Shown piece by piece: positions 43,475 through 50,825 of a stretch of DNA of 64,000 bases. Every line of letters begins with the position of its first letter. The first letter of the stretch is position 1. Under the pieces are notes generated by a model that saw nothing but the letters and a program-made list of their open reading frames with translations, was not told where the DNA came from and ran no database searches. A program made the translations under genes and the position numbers. Origin of the DNA: Paenibacillus rhizovicinus (GTDB lineage: Bacteria > Bacillota > Bacilli > Paenibacillales > Paenibacillaceae); NCBI RefSeq assembly GCF_010365285.1, contig NZ_CP048286.1:5568001-5632000 (forward strand), given 5' to 3'.

Positions 43475-45253
43475 ATGTCGATGAAGCGAACGATTCTTCC
43501 GATTTGCATGGCCCTGCTGCTGTGCGTCTCCTGCCTGCTGCCGCATGCCGCGCTGGCGGACGGCGCGCCGTCTTTCTCGCTGGCGGTAACGGGGGGAACG
43601 CTGAAGACGGGCAGCGAGTTTAAGGTAACGCTGACTGGTAACGACGTAGCCGATCTGTTCGCGAACGAGGTCCGTCTGACCTATGATTCCGCGAAGCTGC
43701 AGTTCAAGGGAGCCGTCGGTGCAGGCAAAGGGTACGACATTGAACCGATCGTGCAAGACAACGCCATCACGCTGGCGCACACCATGGTAGGTGCCATACC
43801 GGGCGTAAGCGGCACGGCGACATTGTATACGCTGACGTTCAAAGCGATCGCTGCGGGCAAGACCGCCGTCGTGTTTCAACATATCAAAACCGTAAATTCG
43901 AAGCTGGAATCGGTTGAAATCGATGTGAACGCGAACTTATCCGTTGATATTGCAGCGGCAGATAATCCGCCGGCTGGCGGAGGCGGAAACGGAAGCGATA
44001 ACGGCGGCGGCAACGGCAATGGCAACGGCAACGGCAATAACAACGGCAATTCCGGGGGAGATGACGGGAAGCTTCAGCCCGACTCCGGTACGGAGAGCGC
44101 CAACAACTCGCATACGGCCATGTTTTCCCTAGGTACGGATAAGTGGGCAAGCGAGCTTCAGAACGCGAAGGAGGATGAGGACGGCAACCGAGTCGTCCGC
44201 GTTGATCTGGCGGATGTGCCGGACGCGCAAGCGTATGCGTTGAAGCTGCCTCCCTCGTTCTTTACGGACGGTACGGGGAAGGTTCGCATTGAAATCGTAA
44301 CGCCTTTCGGGCGCGTAACGCTGCGCACCGATATGTTTCCGGCGGGTTCGCTGCCTCAGGGAGAGATCACGATCAGCATCGGGAAAGCGGACGCAGGCAA
44401 GCTGAACCTGACTGACGCGGCGAACCACACGATCGCCGGGCATCCGGTCATCGAGCTTCAGCTGCTGGCCGACGGCAAGAACATCGCTTGGAGCAATCTT
44501 GATGCTCCGGTTGCCGTAAGCATTCCTTATACTCCGTCCGCCGCAGAGCTCAACGATCCGGAGCATCTGACCGTGCGTTACGTGGATGGCAGCGGAAACG
44601 CCGTGCCCGTGTATGATGGCCGGTATAACGAGACGCAAGGGAGCATGACGTTTACGACGACGCATTTCAGCACCTATGCCGTCGCGTTCGTGAACAAAAC
44701 GTTCAATGACCTCGGAACGGTGGATTGGGCGCGCAAGCAGATCGAAGTATTGGCCGCCAAAGGAATCGTGAACGGCGTCTCCGAGCAGCAATTCGCGCCA
44801 TCGAGGCAGGTGACACGCGCCGAATTCATCACGATGCTGATGAGAACGCTCGGTCTGGATACGAAAGCGGATAAGAACGCGGATACGCAATTCGCGGACG
44901 CGGTACCCGGCTCCTTCTACGATGACGCATTGTCGGCAGCCAAGGCGCTCGGCATTGCCAAAGGCATTGACGGCGCGCGATTCTATCCTTCGAAGAAGAT
45001 CACGAGGCAGGATATGATGGTTATGACGGCAAGGGCTCTGGAGGCTGCGGGCATACTCGACCGTTCGGATCGGCAAGCGGACTTGAACGGTTTCTCGGAC
45101 CGGGCGAGCATCGCCTCTTATGCAGCGGACGATATCGCCTCCCTCGTGTCCAAGGGGCTAGTAGCAGGAAGCGGCGGCATGATTCGTCCGCTCGCGAATA
45201 CGACGAGAGCGGAAACGGCCGTACTCATGTACCGGATCTACGGACTTTCCTAG
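43475..45253 (+). CDS. Cohesin-SLH cell-surface anchoring protein
   Basis: A 592-residue secreted protein. Signal peptide (1-28, ending ALADG); a cohesin-like domain (33-160: SLAVTGGTLKTGSEFKVTLT, LTYDSAKLQFKGAV, LYTLTFKAIAAGKTAV); a Gly/Asn-rich linker (about 168-195); the same pre-SLH module seen in two other proteins here (210-410); and three SLH domains (415-592, TRAEFITMLMRTLG, TRQDMMVMTARALE, TRAETAVLMYRIYG). Cohesins bind dockerins, and the upstream enzyme ends in a dockerin. The protein is therefore well placed to hold that enzyme on the cell wall, like a small anchoring scaffoldin. The interaction is inference. Confidence 0.85.
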   Translation: MSMKRTILPICMALLLCVSCLLPHAALADGAPSFSLAVTGGTLKTGSEFKVTLTGNDVADLFANEVRLTYDSAKLQFKGAVGAGKGYDIEPIVQDNAITLAHTMVGAIPGVSGTATLYTLTFKAIAAGKTAVVFQHIKTVNSKLESVEIDVNANLSVDIAAADNPPAGGGGNGSDNGGGNGNGNGNGNNNGNSGGDDGKLQPDSGTESANNSHTAMFSLGTDKWASELQNAKEDEDGNRVVRVDLADVPDAQAYALKLPPSFFTDGTGKVRIEIVTPFGRVTLRTDMFPAGSLPQGEITISIGKADAGKLNLTDAANHTIAGHPVIELQLLADGKNIAWSNLDAPVAVSIPYTPSAAELNDPEHLTVRYVDGSGNAVPVYDGRYNETQGSMTFTTTHFSTYAVAFVNKTFNDLGTVDWARKQIEVLAAKGIVNGVSEQQFAPSRQVTRAEFITMLMRTLGLDTKADKNADTQFADAVPGSFYDDALSAAKALGIAKGIDGARFYPSKKITRQDMMVMTARALEAAGILDRSDRQADLNGFSDRASIASYAADDIASLVSKGLVAGSGGMIRPLANTTRAETAVLMYRIYGLS

Positions 45254-45279
45254 GACCATTTTCCGCGACTCCAACGCTT

Positions 45280-45315
45280 CGAAAGACCGTCGGGATTTTC
45301 CCTGGCGGTCTTTCG
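45280..45315 (+). terminator. Hairpin after cohesin-SLH gene
   Basis: CGAAAGACCG (45280-45289) pairs with CGGTCTTTCG (45306-45315). The T tract is absent, so it may be a weak terminator or a processing site. Confidence 0.5.
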
Positions 45316-45374
45316 TCGCTTAACGTCGCTATCCTGCTATTATAAAAGAAACAGTCACGTAGGAGGTTTGCAGC

Positions 45375-47249
45375 TTGAAGCAGGCATGGGCTTGGTTGAC
45401 GTTTCCGATTCGGGCCGTGGAGCGATCGTTTTTTCTGAAGATGCTGATCAGCTTCTTGGCGATCATCATTGTAACCGTTTGCAGCCTGGGCATGAATTTC
45501 TATGCCGTGACGTCAAACGGCATCAAAAGGGATGCCGTCGCGAACATGCAGAAGCTGACGGATCAAGCGGTGCTGACGATCGAATCCCAGATGGAGACGA
45601 TTCGGAACGAATCATGGAACTTATTCGGCGATTCGGAGCTGCAGTCGCTCGTGAAGAACGGGTTCAGCTCCCCGGATGCGACCAGCTATTTTGCGAGCAA
45701 AATGGGCATCTTGGAGCGCAACAACCCCATGATCGGAGCGATATTGATCACGGACATGGACGCCGAGGGACGGATTCAGACGGGCGTAAGCAATTATTAC
45801 GGGAACGACGAGCAAAGAGTAGGGTTCGAACAGGAAATCGCACGTCTGCGGCAAGTCGCGATAAGCCGCAACGGTACCGGAACCTGGGAATTCTCCCGTC
45901 TGATCAATCGTACCGAGAACCGCGTCATGCCGACTTTCGTATTCGTACAAGCTTTGAAGGACGTACAGAAAGATTTTCAGCCCATCATCGGGACCATCGT
46001 GATCCTGTTAGACGGCGAGATGCTGCAGCGGTGGATGGATTCCCTGCAAGCGCAGAACTCCTTCGCGTACACGGTCATGGACGGGCAGGACGGCTGCCCG
46101 GTGCTTCGGACACGGGAAGGCAGCAGCAGCTGCGCATCTCCGATCGAAATCGCGCAGATGAGCCGTTCGGAGGAGAAACCTTACGCGTACACGGACGAAT
46201 CAGGACGGCGTTCGCTCGTCGTGTATCGTACGATCAGTCAAACGGAATGGGTGCTCGTCGGCAAAGCGCCGCTATCCGAATTATTGGGGCAAGTCAACGC
46301 CGTAGCCGAACGCACGCTGCTGATCGGTTCGCTGTGCCTGATCGTCGCGATGCTGCTCGCGGCAATTTTGTCGTCCAAAGTATTGCGTCCGATCAAGCAT
46401 TTGCGTCTTGGGATGAAACAAATCGAGAAGGGGAATTACAAGATCGCCGTACCGGTCGAAACGAAGGACGAGATCGGTTTTTTTTGCCATAGTTTCAACC
46501 GGATGGTTTCGGAAACCGACAGTCTGATCCGGCAAGTCTACGAATCCGAGCTGAAGAAGAAGGACGCCGAAATCAAGGCGCTGCAGCTCCAAATGAACCC
46601 GCATTTCCTGTATAACACGCTCGGCACGATCGAGAGTCTCGCTTCCATTCCCGGCAGCGAGAGGATGATAAGCGACATCTGCCGTTCGATTTCGAGCATG
46701 CTGCGCTACAACATCAACGGCGGACGGTACGCCGCGATCGAGGAGGAGATGAAGCAGATCCGCCAATACCTGTCGATACAGAAAATCCGTTTCGGCCGCC
46801 GGCTTGACTACGAGCTGAACGTGGATCCGAAGCTTTCTTCCGTATCGATTCCGAAACTGTTGTTCCAGCCGATCGTCGAGAACAGCATCATTCACGGCAT
46901 CGAAGGATTGCGCAGGGGCGGGATGGTGTGCATCGAGGCAATCGCGCTCAATAAGCATGAGTTCCAAATCCGGGTGAGCGATAATGGGATCGGAATCGAA
47001 CCTATGAAGCTGCAATCCATACAGAAGGGCTTGAACGAACAGGTGCTTTCCGCGAGCTCGGGCCAGACGGCCACTTCCATCGGGATCAGGAACATCCATT
47101 CTCGCATTCGGTTATTGTACGGGGACGAGTACGGCCTCTCCATCGAGAGCAGCCAGCAATCCGGAACGATAGTGACCCTTACTTTAAAGACAGTCATCCC
47201 CAACGAGGAGGAAGCAAGAGATGAATTACAAAGTGCTTCTGTTGGATGA
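45375..47249 (+). CDS. YesM-type sensor histidine kinase
   Basis: A 624-residue membrane sensor kinase. It has a transmembrane segment (about 22-45), an extracellular sensor domain, a second transmembrane segment (about 315-337), a HAMP linker (about 338-390), and a His_kinase domain with the phosphoacceptor His in LQMNPHFLYNTLGTIE. The ATPase part has IVENSIIHGIEG (N box) and VSDNGIGIEP (G box). The start is TTG at 45375, with AGGAGG 8 nt upstream. It overlaps the receiver gene by 29 bp and is followed by a solute-binding lipoprotein gene, so the three form one operon for sensing an extracellular sugar. Confidence 0.92.
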   Translation: MKQAWAWLTFPIRAVERSFFLKMLISFLAIIIVTVCSLGMNFYAVTSNGIKRDAVANMQKLTDQAVLTIESQMETIRNESWNLFGDSELQSLVKNGFSSPDATSYFASKMGILERNNPMIGAILITDMDAEGRIQTGVSNYYGNDEQRVGFEQEIARLRQVAISRNGTGTWEFSRLINRTENRVMPTFVFVQALKDVQKDFQPIIGTIVILLDGEMLQRWMDSLQAQNSFAYTVMDGQDGCPVLRTREGSSSCASPIEIAQMSRSEEKPYAYTDESGRRSLVVYRTISQTEWVLVGKAPLSELLGQVNAVAERTLLIGSLCLIVAMLLAAILSSKVLRPIKHLRLGMKQIEKGNYKIAVPVETKDEIGFFCHSFNRMVSETDSLIRQVYESELKKKDAEIKALQLQMNPHFLYNTLGTIESLASIPGSERMISDICRSISSMLRYNINGGRYAAIEEEMKQIRQYLSIQKIRFGRRLDYELNVDPKLSSVSIPKLLFQPIVENSIIHGIEGLRRGGMVCIEAIALNKHEFQIRVSDNGIGIEPMKLQSIQKGLNEQVLSASSGQTATSIGIRNIHSRIRLLYGDEYGLSIESSQQSGTIVTLTLKTVIPNEEEARDELQSASVG

Positions 47250-47622
47250 CGAACGAATCTTGCTGCAAGGACTCGCGAACAAAATCGGCATGATGGACCT
47301 TCCGCTTCGAATCATCGGCGAAGCGGGAGACGGCGAAGAAGGTCTTGTCTATTTGGAGCGGGAGCTGCCGGATATCGTCATTACCGATATCCGCATGCCC
47401 GAGATGGACGGTCTCAGGTTCATCGAGCATGTCCGCGCGATGCGGAAGCCGATTCACTGCGTAATCGTCAGCGGTTACAACGATCTCGAATACGCGCGCA
47501 AGGCGAGTCGTCTCGGCGTTCAGCATTACTTGTTCAAGCCGGTGGATCACGCGGAACTGCAGTCCGTGCTGACGGGGATCGTACTTCAATTGCGGAAAGG
47601 GGATTCAAGTCATGACGAGTAG
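47221..47622 (+). CDS. Receiver-only response regulator
   Basis: A 133-residue CheY-like receiver with the phosphoacceptor in DIVITDIRMPEMDG, acidic residues in LLLDDERIL, Ser in VIVSGYNDLEYA and Lys in HYLFKPVDHAEL. The DNA-binding AraC domain that YesN-type regulators normally carry is absent; the stop follows directly after the receiver. Its sequence is close to the receiver of the YesN regulator at 36093 (shared pattern QGL-NKI-LPL-GEA). It overlaps the kinase gene by 29 bp and the binding-protein gene by 11 bp. It may be a phosphate sink or a relay, or a truncated regulator. Confidence 0.85.
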   Translation: MNYKVLLLDDERILLQGLANKIGMMDLPLRIIGEAGDGEEGLVYLERELPDIVITDIRMPEMDGLRFIEHVRAMRKPIHCVIVSGYNDLEYARKASRLGVQHYLFKPVDHAELQSVLTGIVLQLRKGDSSHDE

Positions 47623-49015
47623 GACGAGGGGGCTCGTTAAGGTGTGTGCCATGATCGTGCCGGCCGGGATGATTGCCCTCATGCCTGCTTGCGGCGGCGG
47701 AAGCCTTCCATCCGTGGAGCTGCTCTCGGGCATTCCGGCAGCGTCGGAATCGGAAGCCGGTACTGTCGATGGCGTGAATCCGGTCGAGATAACGGCATGG
47801 GACGAGCCGCCGGATGACGATGCCAATAAATCGGGATGGCAGCAAGAAACGGATGATTTCGCGGCGAAGTTTCCGAACATTAAAGTCAAGCACGAGAAGG
47901 TAGATCCGACGAAATACAGGGAACAGTACTTGACCGCCATGGCAGGCGGCGTCGGTCCCGACGTATGGTCCGGCAACGCTTTTCCGGATATCCAGAAATA
48001 CATAGTGAACGGCTTCGTCGCAGACTTAACGGAACGCTGGAACGCGTACGCCGATAAAGAGCAGTTCTCGAACGCGGCGATCGAAGCGGGAACGAGAAAC
48101 GGCAGATTGTACGGGTTTCCGAGAGACATCTACGTCATGACGATGGTGTACAACAAGGAGCTGTTCAAGGATGCCGGGATTGGCGCGCCTCCGAAGACAT
48201 GGGATGAATTCGTGCGGACCGCGCAGCGGCTGACGGATCCCGCCATAGGGCAATATGGCTTCAATATCCTCGGAACGGAGTGGGCAGATTGGTTTTTCGA
48301 ATATTTCGTGTGGCAGGCGGGAGGAGATTTGACGCGGCGGAATGACGATGGAACGGCGACGTTAACGTTTACCTCCGATGCTGCCGTTACGGCATTGCAA
48401 TTCTACAAAGATTTGAAATGGAAATATAAAGTCGTTCAGAAGAACGCGCTGCAGGAATGGGACCGCAACTTGCAGGATTTCGCGGCCGGCAAAGCCGGCA
48501 TGCAAATCGGCTCGGTAGATATGTTTACGGGCAAAGGGATGAATATCGGCAATATTGGACTGATGCCGTTTCCTGCGGGCCCTTCCGGCAAGGCATACGG
48601 CCAAGTAGGCGGTGCGCTCTGGACGATAAACGCTCATTCCCCGAAGGACAAGCAGGATGCTGCCTGGACTTATATTACCTACGTATCTTCCAAGGAACAG
48701 AAGGAGAAGGAATTGCAATGGGTAAAGGAGCGAGGCGGCTTCCCTAATCTGTTTCAAGTCCGCAAGGACATCGTCGTGAGCGCCATGTTCCCCGACATTC
48801 GGCAGGATCTGGTCGATGCGGTCCTTCAAACGGCCGCAAATCCTCGCCAAGAATATTATCTGAAGGACCGTCTAAGCAAATACGTAGTGGCGGCGATCCA
48901 AAGCATTCTGATGGATGAGAAGGCAGATCCGAGAACCGAGCTGCAGAAGCAGCAGCGTTTAGCGCAGAAAGAGGTGATCGACGCGTTTAACGAGGACATC
49001 AAGAGCGGTAAGTAA
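47612..49015 (+). CDS. Sugar ABC-type solute-binding lipoprotein
   Basis: A 467-residue extracellular solute-binding protein of the carbohydrate family 1 type. The lipobox is LMPAC (Cys near residue 28). The mature part begins VEITAWDEPP and contains the usual GPDVWSGNAFPDI and VYNKELFKDAGI segments. It overlaps the receiver gene by 11 bp. No permease gene follows, so it may feed a distant transporter or act with the kinase as a sugar receptor. The ribosome binding site is GAAAGGGG. Confidence 0.88.
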   Translation: MTSRTRGLVKVCAMIVPAGMIALMPACGGGSLPSVELLSGIPAASESEAGTVDGVNPVEITAWDEPPDDDANKSGWQQETDDFAAKFPNIKVKHEKVDPTKYREQYLTAMAGGVGPDVWSGNAFPDIQKYIVNGFVADLTERWNAYADKEQFSNAAIEAGTRNGRLYGFPRDIYVMTMVYNKELFKDAGIGAPPKTWDEFVRTAQRLTDPAIGQYGFNILGTEWADWFFEYFVWQAGGDLTRRNDDGTATLTFTSDAAVTALQFYKDLKWKYKVVQKNALQEWDRNLQDFAAGKAGMQIGSVDMFTGKGMNIGNIGLMPFPAGPSGKAYGQVGGALWTINAHSPKDKQDAAWTYITYVSSKEQKEKELQWVKERGGFPNLFQVRKDIVVSAMFPDIRQDLVDAVLQTAANPRQEYYLKDRLSKYVVAAIQSILMDEKADPRTELQKQQRLAQKEVIDAFNEDIKSGK

Positions 49016-49097
49016 TATCGGGGTGCGGCGGACGGCCTCGCTCTGCCTTGTTGGCGGATACAATAAGTATGCATATAAATTTATTGTCATATATTTA

Positions 49098-49119
49098 TTG
49101 TATACATATTGTGTACGAT
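49098..49119. promoter_or_regulatory. Candidate GntR operator shared with the apionate-type locus
   Basis: TTGTATACAT (49098-49107) and TTGTGTACGA starting at 49109, again 11 bp apart, lie just upstream of the -35 element of the GH140-like gene. The first box is identical over 10 bp to the one at 26025-26034, and spacing and position relative to the promoter are the same. Confidence 0.6.
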
Positions 49120-49121
49120 AA

Positions 49122-49150
49122 TTGAATGTGTTAGTCTTGGACTATATTAC
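49122..49150 (+). promoter_or_regulatory. Sigma-A promoter of the GH140-like gene
   Basis: TTGAAT at 49122-49127 and TATTAC at 49145-49150 have a 17-bp spacer, immediately downstream of the operator boxes. Confidence 0.5.
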
Positions 49151-49194
49151 TCCATCATTATCATTCATCCGAAACGGGAGCGTGAACGGAAGGC

Positions 49195-50505
49195 ATGTCT
49201 ACAACGCCATTGCAGCGTCTGAAAGTAAGCGAGAATAAGAGATTTCTAGTTCAAGAGGATGGAACCCCTTTCTTCTGGCTGGGAGATACGGCATGGGAAC
49301 TCTTTCATAAATTAAGCCGCGAGGAAGCGGATGCCTATTTAAGCAATCGGGCGCAGCTCAAGTTCAATGTCGTGCAAGCGGTTGCATTGGCGGAGTTCGA
49401 CGGCGTCGCGACCGATTCCCATTACGGCCGGCAGCCGTTGAAGCTTAACGCGGACGGCCAGTTCGACCCGACGCTGCCCAATCTGGACGGAGACGACAAT
49501 TATTGGACGCATGTCGATCATATCGTGGATCTTGCGGCTTCTTACGGACTGTACATCGCGTTCCTTCCGACTTGGGGCGATAAGTACCATCAGGCCGCGT
49601 TCGGGAAAGGACCGGAAATTTTCAACGGCGACAACGCTCGCGTGTACGGACGCTGGCTCGGCGAACGCTACGGCAGCCGCACCAACATCATTTGGGTGCT
49701 CGGCGGGGACCGTTCGCTCATTACGCGCAACCATTTCGAAGTCAACAACGGTCTGGCCGCCGGATTGCGGGAAGCCGTAGGCGACTCGCAGCTGATTACG
49801 TTCCATCCGTGCGGCAATTCTTCTTCGTCGCATCATATGCATCACGAATCCTGGCTGGATTTCAACATGATTCAGTCCGGCCATCATGCGCAGGTGCGCG
49901 AGAATTACAAGCATATCAAGGCGGATTACGATAAGCTGCCGGTTAAACCGACGCTCGACGCGGAACCCGCTTACGAAGATCATCCCGTCAATTTCAATGC
50001 GTCCAATGGCTATTTCGATCAAGCGGACGTGCGGACCGGCGCCTATTACGGCGTATTCGCCGGCGGCTTCGGCACGACATACGGGCATCACAGCATATGG
50101 TCGATGACGACGGAGCCCGGACCGTATTTCATCATGACCTGGCAGGAGGCACTGAACCGTCCCGGGGCGGCGCAGATGCAGCATTTGCGCGCCTTGATCG
50201 AATCGCATTCATTCTTGGACCGCGTTCCCGACCAAAGCTTGATCGCCGACAATTTCGAAGGCGCGAACTATATGGTCGCGACCCGCGGCGAGCACTTCGG
50301 CATGATCTACAGTCCGAACGGCATCCCTTTCCGCGCATCGCTCGGCAAGTGGAAAGCCGACCGCGTGCAGGCGTCCTGGTTCGATCCGCGGAGCGGCGAA
50401 TACAGCTCGATCTGCGACTACGCCAACAGCGGCGACGTCACCTTCACGCCGCCTTCCAGCGGAAGAGGCAGCGACTGGGTACTGGTGCTGACCGCGACGG
50501 AATAG
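49195..50505 (+). CDS. DUF4038/GH140-like glycosidase (apiosidase candidate)
   Basis: A 436-residue protein with a DUF4038-type TIM-barrel domain (FFWLGDTAWELFHKLSREEA, FLPTWGDKYHQAAFGKGPEI) and a C-terminal beta-sandwich of the putative collagen-binding type. Acidic catalytic candidates are D172 (IIWVLGGDRSL) and E257 (PTLDAEPAYEDH). GH140 contains the characterised beta-1,2-apiosidase acting on rhamnogalacturonan II. There is no signal peptide, so it would act on imported oligosaccharides. The start at 49195 follows ACGGAAGGC. The operator it shares with the apionate-type genes supports an apiose-releasing role; the family assignment needs a search. Confidence 0.75.
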   Translation: MSTTPLQRLKVSENKRFLVQEDGTPFFWLGDTAWELFHKLSREEADAYLSNRAQLKFNVVQAVALAEFDGVATDSHYGRQPLKLNADGQFDPTLPNLDGDDNYWTHVDHIVDLAASYGLYIAFLPTWGDKYHQAAFGKGPEIFNGDNARVYGRWLGERYGSRTNIIWVLGGDRSLITRNHFEVNNGLAAGLREAVGDSQLITFHPCGNSSSSHHMHHESWLDFNMIQSGHHAQVRENYKHIKADYDKLPVKPTLDAEPAYEDHPVNFNASNGYFDQADVRTGAYYGVFAGGFGTTYGHHSIWSMTTEPGPYFIMTWQEALNRPGAAQMQHLRALIESHSFLDRVPDQSLIADNFEGANYMVATRGEHFGMIYSPNGIPFRASLGKWKADRVQASWFDPRSGEYSSICDYANSGDVTFTPPSSGRGSDWVLVLTATE

Positions 50506-50825
50506 TCGATTCGAGGCTTCGGCTTTGCGCAGGATCGGACAGGAACTGATCCGTGCTTGTATGAGAAATGGCGTAGCCATGGCGCTTGGCCGATCAAGGA
50601 GGCTTCAACCTGCCGTCGACGACGGATTATCCTAACGTTGCGTTGGATGTCCCATACATGTCCATCCGCATTTACGCCGGGATTCCTGAGAGAACGAGCA
50701 GAATAAATAGCAAAAGCCAAACGCATACGGACCGACACCTGAGGGGACTGCTGACGAAGAATCTACAGTCCCCTTTTCGTATGCAGCTATTGGGAGCGTA
50801 TTCATATCAATCGACGAGGAGGATC
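50506..50825. other. Intergenic region with element copy B
   Basis: 320 bp between the GH140-like gene and the SLH enzyme gene. The first 230 bp hold nothing recognisable. The 72-nt two-hairpin element at 50734-50805 occupies the rest, up to the GAGGAGGA ribosome binding site. Confidence 0.5.
50734..50805 (+). promoter_or_regulatory. Two-hairpin 70-nt element, copy B
   Basis: GGGGACTG..CAGTCCCC followed by TTTT, then a small second hairpin (TATGC/GCGTA with G-U). It aligns with 35915-35984 from GACACC to ATTCAT. Compensating differences keep both stems, which suggests a conserved RNA shape rather than chance similarity. Confidence 0.55.
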
